A stretch of 64,000 nucleotides of DNA, from assembly GCF_004005495.1 (NCBI RefSeq), contig NZ_RZYA01000010.1:186001-250000 (forward strand), written 5' to 3'. A program made the position numbers and the translations under genes. The number at the start of each line of letters is the position of its first letter. The stretch's first letter is position 1. The notes below the pieces were generated by a model. That model worked only from the letters and a program-made list of their open reading frames with translations, did no database searches and was not told where the DNA came from. The stretch is from Streptomyces antnestii. Its GTDB lineage: Bacteria > Actinomycetota > Actinomycetes > Streptomycetales > Streptomycetaceae. This document shows positions 17,308-25,941 of the stretch, in pieces.

Positions 17308-17328
17308 GTTGAAGGTTAAACATTCAAC
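17308..17328 (+). promoter_or_regulatory. Inverted repeat GTTGAA-N9-TTCAAC, candidate MarR-type operator for yceI
   Basis: GTTGAA (17308-17313) and TTCAAC (17323-17328) form a palindrome just downstream of the expected transcription start, where a bound repressor would block yceI. GTTGAA recurs twice in the promoter (17271, 17278). MarR-family sites often have this TTGAA/TTCAA form, but no marR gene is in the window. Confidence 0.5.
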
Positions 17329-17364
17329 GACCAACCGCCCCGCCCCGTCCCCAAGGAGCACGTC

Positions 17365-17970
17365 ATGGGTCTCTTCGGCCGTAAGAACGACGCCACCACC
17401 GCCACCACCACCGACGCGGTCAGTGCCGACCTCGCCGCCCTGTCCGGCGACTACACCATCGACCCGTCGCACTCCACGATCGGTTTCGTGGCCCGCCACG
17501 CCATGGTGACCAACGTCAAGGGCTCTTTCCAGGACTTCACCGGCGCCCTGCACCTGGACGGCGGCGACCCGTCGAAGTCGACCGCGTCGATCGACGTCAA
17601 GATGGACAGCATCGAGACGGGCTCCGCCGACCGCGACGGACACCTGAAGAGCTCCGACTTCTTCAAGACGGACGAGTTCCCCACGATGACGTTCCGCTCC
17701 ACGTCCGCGCAGGCGCTCGGCGGCGACGACTACCGGATCACCGGTGACCTGACGATCCTCGGCACCACCAAGCCGCTCTCCATCGACCTGGAGTTCAACG
17801 GCTCGGCGAAGGACCCGTTCGGCAACGAGCGCGTCGGCTTCGAGGGCAAGGCCCAGATCGTGCGCTCCGAGTGGGGCCTCACCTGGAACGCGGCCCTGGA
17901 GACCGGTGGCGTCCTGGTCTCGGACAAGATCAAGCTGGTCTTCGACATCTCGGCGATCAAGAACGCCTGA
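17365..17970 (+). CDS. yceI: YceI family protein (lipocalin-like isoprenoid-binding fold)
   Basis: A 201-residue protein covering the whole YceI domain: GDYTIDPSHSTIGFVARHAMVTNVKG, then GHLKSSDFFKTDEFPTMTFRS, ITGDLTILGTTKPLSIDLEF and RVGFEGKAQIVRSEWGL. YceI proteins form a lipocalin-like barrel that binds long isoprenoids such as quinones. Unlike the E. coli protein this one has no signal peptide, only a short Thr/Ala-rich N-terminus (MGLFGRKNDATTATTT), so it is probably cytoplasmic. ATG 17365 follows AAGGAG. It forms a single-gene unit with its own promoter and terminator. Confidence 0.93.
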   Translation: MGLFGRKNDATTATTTDAVSADLAALSGDYTIDPSHSTIGFVARHAMVTNVKGSFQDFTGALHLDGGDPSKSTASIDVKMDSIETGSADRDGHLKSSDFFKTDEFPTMTFRSTSAQALGGDDYRITGDLTILGTTKPLSIDLEFNGSAKDPFGNERVGFEGKAQIVRSEWGLTWNAALETGGVLVSDKIKLVFDISAIKNA

Positions 17971-18012
17971 TCGCCCCCTCGGTGAGCCGGCGCCCCGCGC
18001 CGCCCACCCCCT

Positions 18013-18060
18013 GAGCGCGCCCGCCCTTCCCGTTCCCCCACGGACGAAGGGCGGGCGCTC
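18013..18060 (+). terminator. Terminator hairpin after yceI
   Basis: A 15-bp stem, GAGCG(CG)CCCGCCCTTC paired with GAAGGGCGGGCGCTC, with a 2-base bulge and a 16-base loop, 43 bases after the yceI stop. There is no clear U tract. Confidence 0.65.
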
Positions 18061-18100
18061 GGCGTTGGCGCACACGTAACCCTGGCCTCGCCACGGGAAG

Positions 18101-18128
18101 TTGAAGGTTACATTCCGGTATATCGGAA
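18101..18128 (+). promoter_or_regulatory. Near-palindrome upstream of the APC permease with an echo of the yceI operator
   Basis: TTCCGGTATATCGGAA (18113-18128) is a 16-bp palindrome with one mismatch. Directly before it, GTTGAAGGTTA (18100-18110) repeats the first 11 bases of the yceI operator region (17308-17318). The site is 212 bases upstream of the permease start. The gene-free stretch 17971-18340 otherwise shows only the yceI terminator and no convincing small gene. Confidence 0.45.
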
Positions 18129-18340
18129 GATGAGACGCCTCCTTACACTCCCTTCACTTAGGCACCATGCGGCGTTACGCTGCGTCGGACTGCCGGGCGA
18201 TTTCCGTCGCTCGCCGGTCCGTCCCCCCGCGCTCCGCACAAGCGGCCCCACCCCATGACCCCGGGCTCCCTCACCCCGCCGGGTCATGTCGGCGTCGCCG
18301 GTCGGGCCGTCTGCCGCTCCCCGAAAGGCGCCACCGTCCG

Positions 18341-19807
18341 ATGAGCACGAACAGAGGGCTTCAGGCCAACGCCCTCGGCACCTCCGACAGCATCGTCATG
18401 GCGGTCGCTGGCAGCGCGCCCGCCTACTCGATCGCCGCCACCACCGCCGTACTGATCGGCACGGTGGGCCTGGCCGCGCCGGCCGCGCTCCTCTACTGCG
18501 CGATACCCATGCTCGGCATCGCCTGGGCCTTCAACTACCTGGGCCGCCTGGACGTGAACGCGGGCGCCAGCTACTCCTGGGTCGGCCGCGCCCTGCACCC
18601 CTTCCTCGGCTTCATCAGCGGCTGGTCCCTGGTGATCTCGGCGACCATCTTCATGGTCGCGGGCTCGCTCCCCGCGGGCGCGATGACGCTCGAACTCGTC
18701 GCGCCGTCCCACGCCGGGAACACCGCGCTCGCCGCGGCCGTCGGCGCCGTCTGGTTCCTGGCCATGCTGTGCGTCGTCCTCATGGGCGCCAAGCTGACCG
18801 TCCACGCGCAGCTCGTGATGTCCGGGATCGAGCTGGTCATCCTGCTCGTGGTGGCCTTCGCCGCCGTGTTCAGCGACAAGCGCGTCAACGAGTTCTCCTG
18901 GTCCTGGCTCGGGTTCTCCCACTTCGACGGGCCCTCCGGGTTCGCCGCGGGCGCGCTGATCGCCGCGTTCTACTACTGGGGCTGGGACGTCACCAGCAAC
19001 CTCAGCGAGGAGACCCGTAACAGCCGCAAGACGTCCGGGCTCGCCGGGCTGATCGGCGTCGCCATCGTGTTCGTCCTCTTCGAGGTCTTCACGATCGCCA
19101 CCAACATGCTGCTCACGCCCAAGGAGATCGCGACCAGCGACAACATCATGGGGCTGCTCGGCGACCGCGTACTGCCGGGCCCCGGCGGCAAGTTGCTGAT
19201 CGTCGCCGTGATGCTGTCCACCATCGCCACCCTGGAGACCACGCTGATCCAGGTGACGCGCTCCCTGTTCTCGATGGGCCGTGACAAGACGCTGCCGTCC
19301 GCCCTCGGCAAGTCGCACCCGCGCTGGCAGACGCCGTGGGTCGCGATCGTCGTCGTCGGCGTCGTCGCCCTCGGGCTCTTCGTGGCGTCGACCGCGCTCG
19401 GTTCGGTCTCGGCCGTCCTGGAGGACGCCGTCGCCGCGATCGGACTCCAGATCGCGGTCTACTACGGCCTCGCGGGCCTCGCCGTCGTGGTCGCGTACCG
19501 CAAGCTGCTGTTCAAGTCGGCGGCCAACTTCTTCTTCGGCGGTCTGTGGCCGCTGGCCGGCGCGCTCTTCATGATCTGGGTGTTCGTCGAGTCCCTCGGC
19601 AGCCTGTCGTCCACGGCGATCGCGATCGGTGTCGGCGGCATCGCCGTGGGCATCGTCCCGATGCTCTGGTACCGCGCCAAGGGCGCCGCGTACTACCGGC
19701 CCGCCCGCCTGGACGCGGCCCGCGCCGAGCAGGTGCACGCCGAGTACGGGAACGAGACGCCGGTGTACGCGGCGTCGAGCGGTGACACCCTGTCCACGGA
19801 CTTCTGA
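18341..19807 (+). CDS. APC superfamily amino acid/polyamine permease
   Basis: A 488-residue integral membrane protein with about 12 hydrophobic segments. The N-terminal ANALGTSDSIVMAVAGSAPAYSIAA is the unwound TM1 substrate motif of APC transporters. GWDVTSNLSEETRNSRKTSG in the middle matches the TM6-7 loop of the family, where E-x-x-x-P/S-R is conserved. The reading frame is open upstream to 18167, but ATG 18341 with AAAGG upstream starts exactly at the family boundary. Substrate is unknown; amino acids or amines are likely. It is followed 61 bases later by an unknown protein on the same strand, so the two may form an operon. Confidence 0.9.
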   Translation: MSTNRGLQANALGTSDSIVMAVAGSAPAYSIAATTAVLIGTVGLAAPAALLYCAIPMLGIAWAFNYLGRLDVNAGASYSWVGRALHPFLGFISGWSLVISATIFMVAGSLPAGAMTLELVAPSHAGNTALAAAVGAVWFLAMLCVVLMGAKLTVHAQLVMSGIELVILLVVAFAAVFSDKRVNEFSWSWLGFSHFDGPSGFAAGALIAAFYYWGWDVTSNLSEETRNSRKTSGLAGLIGVAIVFVLFEVFTIATNMLLTPKEIATSDNIMGLLGDRVLPGPGGKLLIVAVMLSTIATLETTLIQVTRSLFSMGRDKTLPSALGKSHPRWQTPWVAIVVVGVVALGLFVASTALGSVSAVLEDAVAAIGLQIAVYYGLAGLAVVVAYRKLLFKSAANFFFGGLWPLAGALFMIWVFVESLGSLSSTAIAIGVGGIAVGIVPMLWYRAKGAAYYRPARLDAARAEQVHAEYGNETPVYAASSGDTLSTDF

Positions 19808-19868
19808 CCCCCGTCGTCGTCCACCACCACTCACACGTCACCACTCACTACCGACTGGCGAGGCCCCG

Positions 19869-20789
19869 ATGACCGTCCGTTTCGATCCCACGAACGGCGA
19901 CCGGGCCCTGGCGTCGGCCCGGCAGGACATCGCGATCGGCCGCTGGCAGGGCCTCGCCGAGCTGTGCGCCGCGACCGGTTCCGACTGGGACCGGCGCACG
20001 TTCCGGATGCGGCTGCTCGCCCAGGCCACCGCCGGCACGTCGGTCGCGGAGTCCTGGCACGAGTCTCAGCCCCGCAACGCCGACGCGCTCGTCCTGCGCG
20101 CCGAGACCGAGGTGATGCGGGCGTTCAACCTGGCCATGGCGGCGGGCCCCGGAAACCCCGTGGACCCCGGCCAGTTGGAGCTGGCCGTGCGCACCGCGCT
20201 GCGCGCCGCGGACGCCTACCCCGCGGATCCGGTGCCCTGGGTCTCCCTGATGACGGTCGCGCGCCTCTTCCCGGGCGGGCACCCCTCGATGGAGCTCTGG
20301 TGGAAGGAGCTGCACCAGCGTGACCCGTACAACCGCGAGGGCCACCACCAGGTGCTGCGTCATCTGTCAGCGCGCTGGCACGGCTCGCACGGGGTCATGT
20401 ACAACTTCGCGCAGGACGTGACGGCGACCCTCCCGCCCGGGTCGCCGCTCGCCGTGCTGCCTCAGGTCGCCCGGGTCGAGGAGTACCGCTACCGGGTCGA
20501 GCGGGAGGGCGCGCAGGCGATCGGCCTGCTCCAGTTCTGGAACAACGAGAACACCGCGTCGCAGGCCCGGCGCACCTGGAACCTGTGGATCGCCCAGCGG
20601 AGTTACGCGTACGCGCAGGACATCGCGGACCTCAACACCCTGGCGCACGCGTCGTGTTACGCCGACCTGACCGAGGAGGCCACGTACCTGTTCCAGCTCC
20701 TGGACGGGCAGGCGGCCCGGGTCCCGTGGTCGTGCCACGGCGCTCCCGAAGAGGTCTTCCACCGCTGGCAGGCGAAGCTGCTGGGGTAG
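19869..20789 (+). CDS. Conserved hypothetical protein with TPR-like helical repeats
   Basis: A 306-residue soluble, mostly helical protein with no signal peptide or membrane segment. Repeated Ala-rich helices with Trp/Tyr at intervals (ADAYPADPVPWVSLMTVARLF, WWKELHQRDPYNREGHHQVLRHLSARW) resemble tetratricopeptide-like repeats. I do not recognise a characterised family. It follows the APC permease by 61 bases and is probably cotranscribed. The stop codon TAG (20787-20789) is also the first three bases of the inserted miniature element 20787-21001. Confidence 0.75.
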   Translation: MTVRFDPTNGDRALASARQDIAIGRWQGLAELCAATGSDWDRRTFRMRLLAQATAGTSVAESWHESQPRNADALVLRAETEVMRAFNLAMAAGPGNPVDPGQLELAVRTALRAADAYPADPVPWVSLMTVARLFPGGHPSMELWWKELHQRDPYNREGHHQVLRHLSARWHGSHGVMYNFAQDVTATLPPGSPLAVLPQVARVEEYRYRVEREGAQAIGLLQFWNNENTASQARRTWNLWIAQRSYAYAQDIADLNTLAHASCYADLTEEATYLFQLLDGQAARVPWSCHGAPEEVFHRWQAKLLG

Positions 20790-21001
20790 GGCCTCTCGTT
20801 TGGATCAGGCCGACGGCGTCATGTGCGGCTGCCGCCGCGGGGGGAGCGGGGCCTGGTGCCGTGCATCGCAAGGCGGAGGAAGGAGCCCACGCGGTGGGGG
20901 CACCTCCCAGCGGTAGCTGGGGGAGTAGGCGACTGACGACAACGCCGCGAGGTGCGGTGCCAGGCCCCGCGAGCCCGGCATGATCCAAACGAGAGGCCCT
21001 A
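20787..21001. mobile_element. MITE-like element, copy 1 (TA-flanked, 21-bp terminal inverted repeats)
   Basis: A 215-base non-coding element bounded by perfect 21-bp inverted repeats (20787-20807 and 20981-21001) that begin TAGGGCCTCTCG and end in CTA. The outer TA dinucleotides fit the TA target duplication of IS630/mariner-type elements. Inside are GTGCATCGCA (about 20861) and the hairpin CTCCCAGC-GGTA-GCTGGGGG (about 20905-20926), shared with copy 2 at 33473-33666. It carries no transposase. It occupies most of the gene-free gap 20790-21097, and its left end provides the stop codon of the upstream gene. Confidence 0.82.
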
Positions 21002-21097
21002 GCCATGTGACCTGTGCCACATCGTGGCTCCGTGGTGTCACAAACCCGCCCGCCGTGGCCGTCCAAGGGGTGAGCGCCACACGGGAGGAGCGAGCCC

Positions 21098-22873
21098 ATG
21101 TCCGGAAGGGCCACGGAAGGCAGCACGGGGACGGTGCGCGGGAGGGGGCGGGCCCCGGCCGGTGAACGCGTCGCGGACTGGGCCGACGGCCGCCTGGGAC
21201 TGCACACCCTCTCCAGGAAGTACCTGCGCAAGGTCTTCCCCGACCACTGGTCGTTCCTGCTCGGCGAGATCTGTCTCTACACGTTCGTGATCCTGGTCCT
21301 GACCGGGGTCTATCTCACCCTGTTCTTCCACCCGTCGATGAACGAGGTGGAGTACCACGGCAGTTACGTCCCGCTGAACGGCATCCGGATGTCCGAGGCG
21401 TACGCCTCCACGCTCGACATCAGCTTCGACGTGCGGGGCGGCCTGCTGATCCGGCAGATCCACCACTGGGCGGCGCTGCTCTTCGTCGCGGCGATGCTCG
21501 TCCACATGATGCGGCACTTCTTCACGGGGTCGTTCCGCAAACCGCGCGAGCTCAACTGGCTGTTCGGCTGGCTGCTCCTCGTACTCGGCCTGTTCGAGGG
21601 CCTGTTGGGGTACTCACTGCCGGACGACCTGCTCTCCGGCACCGGCATGCGCTTCCTCGACGGGGCGATCCTGTCGGTGCCGGTCGTCGGGACGTATCTG
21701 TCGATGTTCCTGTTCGGCGGGGAGTTCCCGGGGCACGACATCGTGGGGCGGTTCTACTCGGTGCACGTGCTGCTGTTCCCCGGCATCATGGCGGCGCTCG
21801 TGCTGACCCATCTGATCCTCGTCGTGTACCACAAGCACACGCAGTTCCCCGGTCCGGGAAAGACCGAACGCAACGTGGTGGGCGCGCCGTTCTTCCCGGT
21901 GTACCTGGCCAAGGCGGGCGGCTTCTTCTTCCTGGTGTTCGGCATCGTCGCGTTCATCGCGGCCGTCGCGTCCATCAACCCCGTCTGGAACTACGGGCCT
22001 TACCGCGTCGACCAGGTGTCCACGGGTGCGCAGCCCGACTGGTACCTGGGGTTCGCGGAGGGGCTGCTGCGGGTGATGCCGGGCTGGGAGATCACGCTGT
22101 GGGGGCACACGCTGGCCCTCGGCGTGCTCATCCCGTTGGTCGTGTTCCCCGCCGTCCTGGTGGTGATCGGCGCGTATCCGTTCCTGGAGGCCTGGGTCAC
22201 GGGTGACCGGCGCGAGCACCATCTCCTGGACCGGCCGCGCGAGAGGCCGGTGCGCACGGCGCTCGGGGTGGCGTGGCTGACGTTCTTCCTCGTGGCCCTG
22301 GTGGGCGGCGGGAACGACATCTGGGCCACCCGCTTCCACATCTCGCTGAACGCGGTCACCTGGTGCGTGCGCGGCGCGCTCGTCGTGGGCCCGGTGATCA
22401 CCTTCGTCGTGACCCGGCGGATCTGCCTCGGTCTGCTGCGCCGCGACCGTGACCTGGTGCTGCACGGCAGGGAGTCGGGCCGGATCACGCGCCTCCCGAA
22501 CGGCGAGTACGTCGAGACCCATGTCCCGCTCAGCCAGGCGGAGCTGCACACCCTGACCGCGCACGAGCAGCCCGCGCCCCTGGAGCTCCCGCCCGCGACC
22601 GACGCGAACGGTGTGCGGCGCCGGGTGCCGCGCGGCGAACGGCTCCGGGTGCGCCTCTCGCACGCGCTGTACGGCGAGGGGGCGCACGTCCCGAAGCCGA
22701 CCGCCGGGGAATACCTGCGGGCGTGGGCGCCGGGCAAGGCACCCGGCGGCGCTCAGAAGCCGCCGCCTCCGCCGAAGTCGCCGCCGCCCCCGAAGTCGCC
22801 TCCCCCGCCGAAGTCCCCGCCGCCGCCCCCGAAGTCACCGAAGTCGCTCGAGTCGAAGTCCGCCCCCGAGTAG
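21098..22873 (+). CDS. qcrB: Cytochrome bc1 complex cytochrome b subunit (QcrB-type, solitary copy)
   Basis: A 591-residue membrane protein of the actinobacterial cytochrome b type. Two haem-ligand pairs are visible, His122/His136 (HHWAALLFVAAMLVHMMRH) and His223/His238 (SVHVLLFP...VLTHLI), together with the quinol-site PDWY motif (GAQPDWYLG), which replaces PEWY in actinobacteria. About nine transmembrane helices precede a soluble tail. ATG 21098 has GGAGGAG upstream. The usual partners qcrC and qcrA (cytochrome c and Rieske protein) are absent, so this is probably a paralogue of the main complex. The last 40 residues are PPPPK repeats encoded opposite the 3' end of the convergent gene. The usual length in the family is about 545. 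Confidence 0.9.
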   Translation: MSGRATEGSTGTVRGRGRAPAGERVADWADGRLGLHTLSRKYLRKVFPDHWSFLLGEICLYTFVILVLTGVYLTLFFHPSMNEVEYHGSYVPLNGIRMSEAYASTLDISFDVRGGLLIRQIHHWAALLFVAAMLVHMMRHFFTGSFRKPRELNWLFGWLLLVLGLFEGLLGYSLPDDLLSGTGMRFLDGAILSVPVVGTYLSMFLFGGEFPGHDIVGRFYSVHVLLFPGIMAALVLTHLILVVYHKHTQFPGPGKTERNVVGAPFFPVYLAKAGGFFFLVFGIVAFIAAVASINPVWNYGPYRVDQVSTGAQPDWYLGFAEGLLRVMPGWEITLWGHTLALGVLIPLVVFPAVLVVIGAYPFLEAWVTGDRREHHLLDRPRERPVRTALGVAWLTFFLVALVGGGNDIWATRFHISLNAVTWCVRGALVVGPVITFVVTRRICLGLLRRDRDLVLHGRESGRITRLPNGEYVETHVPLSQAELHTLTAHEQPAPLELPPATDANGVRRRVPRGERLRVRLSHALYGEGAHVPKPTAGEYLRAWAPGKAPGGAQKPPPPPKSPPPPKSPPPPKSPPPPPKSPKSLESKSAPE

Positions 22874-24129
22874 TCCCCGCCGTCGTACCCGGCTCCGGGG
22901 CCGAAGTCCCCGTACCCGGAGCCGTACTCGGCCGCGTAGGCGGGGCTCGACATCATCGTGCCGAGCAGCGTGCCGAAGAGGAGGCCGGGCAGGATGCCGC
23001 CGCCGAAGTAGCCGCCGGCCCAGGGGCCGTAGGCGGGGCCCGCCTCGTAGTAGGGGCGGCGCTCGCCGTAGCCCGTGTCGACGGTGCGGACCATCGGGTC
23101 GGCGCCGTCCTTGATCCGGGCCGCGTCGGCCGCGCAGACCGGGACCTCCCGCTCGGCGCCGGTCGGCGGCGCCCAGGGCGCGTCCGTCACGGAGGGCCCG
23201 TGCCGCGGGTCGAAGAAGCAGGGCGCCCGGCGCTCGGGCAGCGGCCGGCCCTCGCGGCGCGCGGCCAGCATGGCCAGCGAGAACCGCCCGTCGTCCAGGG
23301 CCTGCGTCACCCCGCGCACGTCCTCGGGGCGCTCGGCGGCGGCCATGAACTGTTTCGCCTTCTCGTACGAGTCGAGCCCCCGCTCGTAGTCGGCGCGCAT
23401 CGCGTCGTCCGCGCCCGGCTCGGCGGGGTGGAAGTCGAGCCGGTCCAGCTCCTCGCCGAACGCCGTGATGTCCTCGTCGACGACGACGCGCAGCTGCTCC
23501 AGGGCGGCCCGCTGCTCCTCCTCGTGCTGCCGGCGCCGCCTGCGGAGCACCGCGTATGTGACACCGCCGCCCGCGACGACGACCGCGCCGATGCCGATCA
23601 GGGGCCCGACCGGGCTGCCGCCGCCGCCCGCGCCCCACTCGGCGGGCGCCGTACCGTTCGCGTTGCGGACGGCCGTGTCGACGAAGTCGTTGAGCTGCTT
23701 GGTGACGTTCTCGCCCTGGACGCTGCTGGTCAGGTTTCTGACGGCGGCCGGCGACATCACCTGCCGGTCGGCCCTGGCGTCGAACCTCTGGCCGAGGCGG
23801 ATCGCGTAGACGCCGGTGATGCCGGTCTTGGTGCGCAGGTTCGTGAACAGCGCCTGCGTCGGGAAGCCAGCGGGCAGCACCGCCACCATGACGGGCTTGT
23901 CCGCGTCCTTGATCTTCTTGGTGAGGGCGTCGGCGTCCCCGGCGGCCAGCTGCTCGGAGGCGGCCGGGTCGACGTACACGGGGCTGTGCCGCAGGGCGTC
24001 GGCCACGGTGGAGACATCGGAGGGGGCGGCAGCCCTGGCCCCCGGTGTCACCGCCGCCATGGCCCCCAGGGCGAGCAGTGTTCCGGACAGGGCGGATATC
24101 AGGCGCGATGCCCGGCGCGTGGGCCTCAT
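22753..24129 (-). CDS. Uncharacterised membrane-anchored protein with glycine-rich C-terminal tail
   Basis: A 458-residue protein: signal peptide 1-34, an extracytoplasmic alpha/beta domain (about 35-155) resembling in layout the TPM/YgcG type domain, one membrane segment (about 172-195, GPLIGIGAVVVAGGGVTYAVL) followed by RRRRR as a stop-transfer signal, a charged helical part (200-300), and a long Gly/Tyr/Asp/Phe-rich tail with four DFGGGG repeats. This topology is common among streptomycete proteins of unknown function. The stop lies within the opposite qcrB-like gene; the two coding frames overlap tail to tail by 121 bases. I do not recognise a specific function. Confidence 0.8.
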   Translation of the reverse strand: MRPTRRASRLISALSGTLLALGAMAAVTPGARAAAPSDVSTVADALRHSPVYVDPAASEQLAAGDADALTKKIKDADKPVMVAVLPAGFPTQALFTNLRTKTGITGVYAIRLGQRFDARADRQVMSPAAVRNLTSSVQGENVTKQLNDFVDTAVRNANGTAPAEWGAGGGGSPVGPLIGIGAVVVAGGGVTYAVLRRRRRQHEEEQRAALEQLRVVVDEDITAFGEELDRLDFHPAEPGADDAMRADYERGLDSYEKAKQFMAAAERPEDVRGVTQALDDGRFSLAMLAARREGRPLPERRAPCFFDPRHGPSVTDAPWAPPTGAEREVPVCAADAARIKDGADPMVRTVDTGYGERRPYYEAGPAYGPWAGGYFGGGILPGLLFGTLLGTMMSSPAYAAEYGSGYGDFGPGAGYDGGDYSGADFDSSDFGDFGGGGGDFGGGGDFGGGGDFGGGGGF

Positions 24130-24150
24130 ACCTCGACGCTAACGCAGGAG

Positions 24151-24193
24151 GGGCCCGCGTGCTGCCCGTACCGGAGGGCAGCACACGGGGCCC
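24151..24193 (-). terminator. Terminator hairpin after cimA
   Basis: A 17-bp stem with mismatches (GGGCCCGCGTGCTGCCC paired with GGGCAGCACACGGGGCCC), 9 bases after the cimA stop and before the next same-strand gene. No U tract follows. Confidence 0.6.
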
Positions 24194-24202
24194 TGAGGCG
24201 TG

Positions 24203-25828
24203 CTATTCGACCGGCTCGACCCCGGCCCGCAGCAGGCCGTACGTGTACGCGTCCTCGAGGGCGCCCCACGACGCGGCGATGACGTTCTCGGCGACGCCGA
24301 CGGTGGACCACTCGCCCGCGCCGTCGGTCGTGGAGATCAGGACCCGGGTCGTGGAGGACGTGCCGTGCTTGCCCTCCAGGATGCGCACCTTGTAGTCGAC
24401 GAGCTCCAGCTTGGCGAGCTGCGGGTAGATCCGCTCAAGGCCGACGCGCAGGGCGCGGTCGAGGGCGTTGACCGGGCCGTTGCCCTCGGCCGTGGCGACG
24501 ATGCGCTCGCCCTTGGCCCACAGCTTCACGGTCGCCTCGTTGGCGTGGGTGCCGTCGGGGCGGTCCTCGACGATGGCCCGCCACGACTCGACGCGGAAGT
24601 AGCGCCGCGCCCGGCCCTCGGCCTCCTCGCGCAGCAGCAGCTCGAAGGAGGCGTCGGCGGCCTCGTACGTGTAGCCCTCGAGCTCGCGCTCCTTGACCCG
24701 CTCGACGACGCGGCCGACGAGCTCGCGGTCGTCGGAGATGTCGACGCCGAGCTCCTTGCCCTTGAGCTCGATGGACGCGCGGCCCGCCATGTCGGAGACG
24801 AGCATGCGGATGCGGTTGCCGACGAGGTCGGGGTCGATGTGCTGGTAGAGGTCCGGGTCGACCTTGATCGCGGAGGCGTGCAGGCCCGCCTTGTGGGCGA
24901 ACGCCGAGACGCCCACGTAGGGCTGGTGCGTGGACGGGGTGAGGTTGACGACCTCGGCGATGGCGTGCGAGATGCGGGTCATCTCCCGCAGCGCGCCCTC
25001 GGGGAGGACCTTCTTGCCGTACTTGAGCTCCAGGGCGGCGACGACCGGGAAGAGGTTGGAGTTGCCGACGCGCTCGCCGTAGCCGTTGGCCGTGCACTGG
25101 ACGTGGGTGGCACCCGCGTCGACGGCGGCGAGGGTGTTGGCGACGGCGCAGCCGGTGTCGTCCTGGGCGTGGATGCCGAGGCGGGCCCCGGTGTCGGCGA
25201 GGACGGTGGCGGTGATCGCCTGGACCTGCGCGGGGAGCATGCCGCCGTTGGTGTCGCACAGGACGACCACGTCGGCGCCTGCCTCGTGCGCGGCCGTGAC
25301 GACGGCCTTGGCGTACGTGGCGTTGGCGCGGTAGCCGTCGAAGAAGTGCTCGCAGTCGACGAAGACGCGGCGGCCCTGCTCGCGCAGGTAGGAGACGGTG
25401 TCGCGGACCATCTCCAGGTTCTCGTCGAGGGTGGTGCGCAGGGCGAGTTCGACATGCCGGTCGTGCGACTTGGCGACGATGGTGACGACCGGGGCGCCGG
25501 ACGCGACGAGGGCCTTGACCTGCGGGTCCTCACTGGCCTTGGAGCCGGCGCGGCGGGTGGCGCCGAACGCGACGAGCTCGGCGTGCTTGAAGTCGATCTC
25601 CGCCTGGGCGCGGGCGAAGAACTCGGTGTCGCGGGGGTTGGCGCCCGGCCAGCCGCCCTCGATGAAGCCCACGCCGAAGTCGTCCAGGTGCCGGGCGATG
25701 GTCAGCTTGTCCGCGACGGTCAGATTGATGCCCTCACGCTGCGCGCCGTCGCGCAGTGTGGTGTCGAAGACGTGGAAGTCGTCGTCGACGCGGGAAGCGG
25801 GGTAATGGTCGTCGGTTGCGTCCGTCAT
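24203..25828 (-). CDS. cimA: Citramalate synthase / 2-isopropylmalate synthase family enzyme
   Basis: A 541-residue enzyme of the DRE-TIM/alpha-isopropylmalate synthase family. The N-terminal FDTTLRDGAQREGINLTVADKL holds the D-T-x-R-D-G metal/substrate motif. GGWPGANPRDTEFF and the metal HxH-type segments (GIHAQDDTGCAVANTL, AFAHKAGLHASAI) are intact. A C-terminal LeuA-type allosteric dimer domain (about 385-535) ends TYGLLRAGVEPVE. The TLRDGAQREGIN and GGWPGAN signatures fit the citramalate synthase branch (pyruvate plus acetyl-CoA, threonine-independent isoleucine route), though such genes are also annotated leuA. A terminator-like hairpin lies in its leader (25942-25961), suggesting attenuation by branched-chain amino acids. 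Confidence 0.88.
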   Translation of the reverse strand: MTDATDDHYPASRVDDDFHVFDTTLRDGAQREGINLTVADKLTIARHLDDFGVGFIEGGWPGANPRDTEFFARAQAEIDFKHAELVAFGATRRAGSKASEDPQVKALVASGAPVVTIVAKSHDRHVELALRTTLDENLEMVRDTVSYLREQGRRVFVDCEHFFDGYRANATYAKAVVTAAHEAGADVVVLCDTNGGMLPAQVQAITATVLADTGARLGIHAQDDTGCAVANTLAAVDAGATHVQCTANGYGERVGNSNLFPVVAALELKYGKKVLPEGALREMTRISHAIAEVVNLTPSTHQPYVGVSAFAHKAGLHASAIKVDPDLYQHIDPDLVGNRIRMLVSDMAGRASIELKGKELGVDISDDRELVGRVVERVKERELEGYTYEAADASFELLLREEAEGRARRYFRVESWRAIVEDRPDGTHANEATVKLWAKGERIVATAEGNGPVNALDRALRVGLERIYPQLAKLELVDYKVRILEGKHGTSSTTRVLISTTDGAGEWSTVGVAENVIAASWGALEDAYTYGLLRAGVEPVE

Positions 25829-25941
25829 GCTGATCTGGCTCCTGTGTCGGATCTCGGTCTACCGGAATGACCGGCTCCACCGTCCCCCTATGATCCCTCG
25901 CGCTCCGGTCCCGGCTTGAGGTGGGCCAGGAAACGAAAAAA

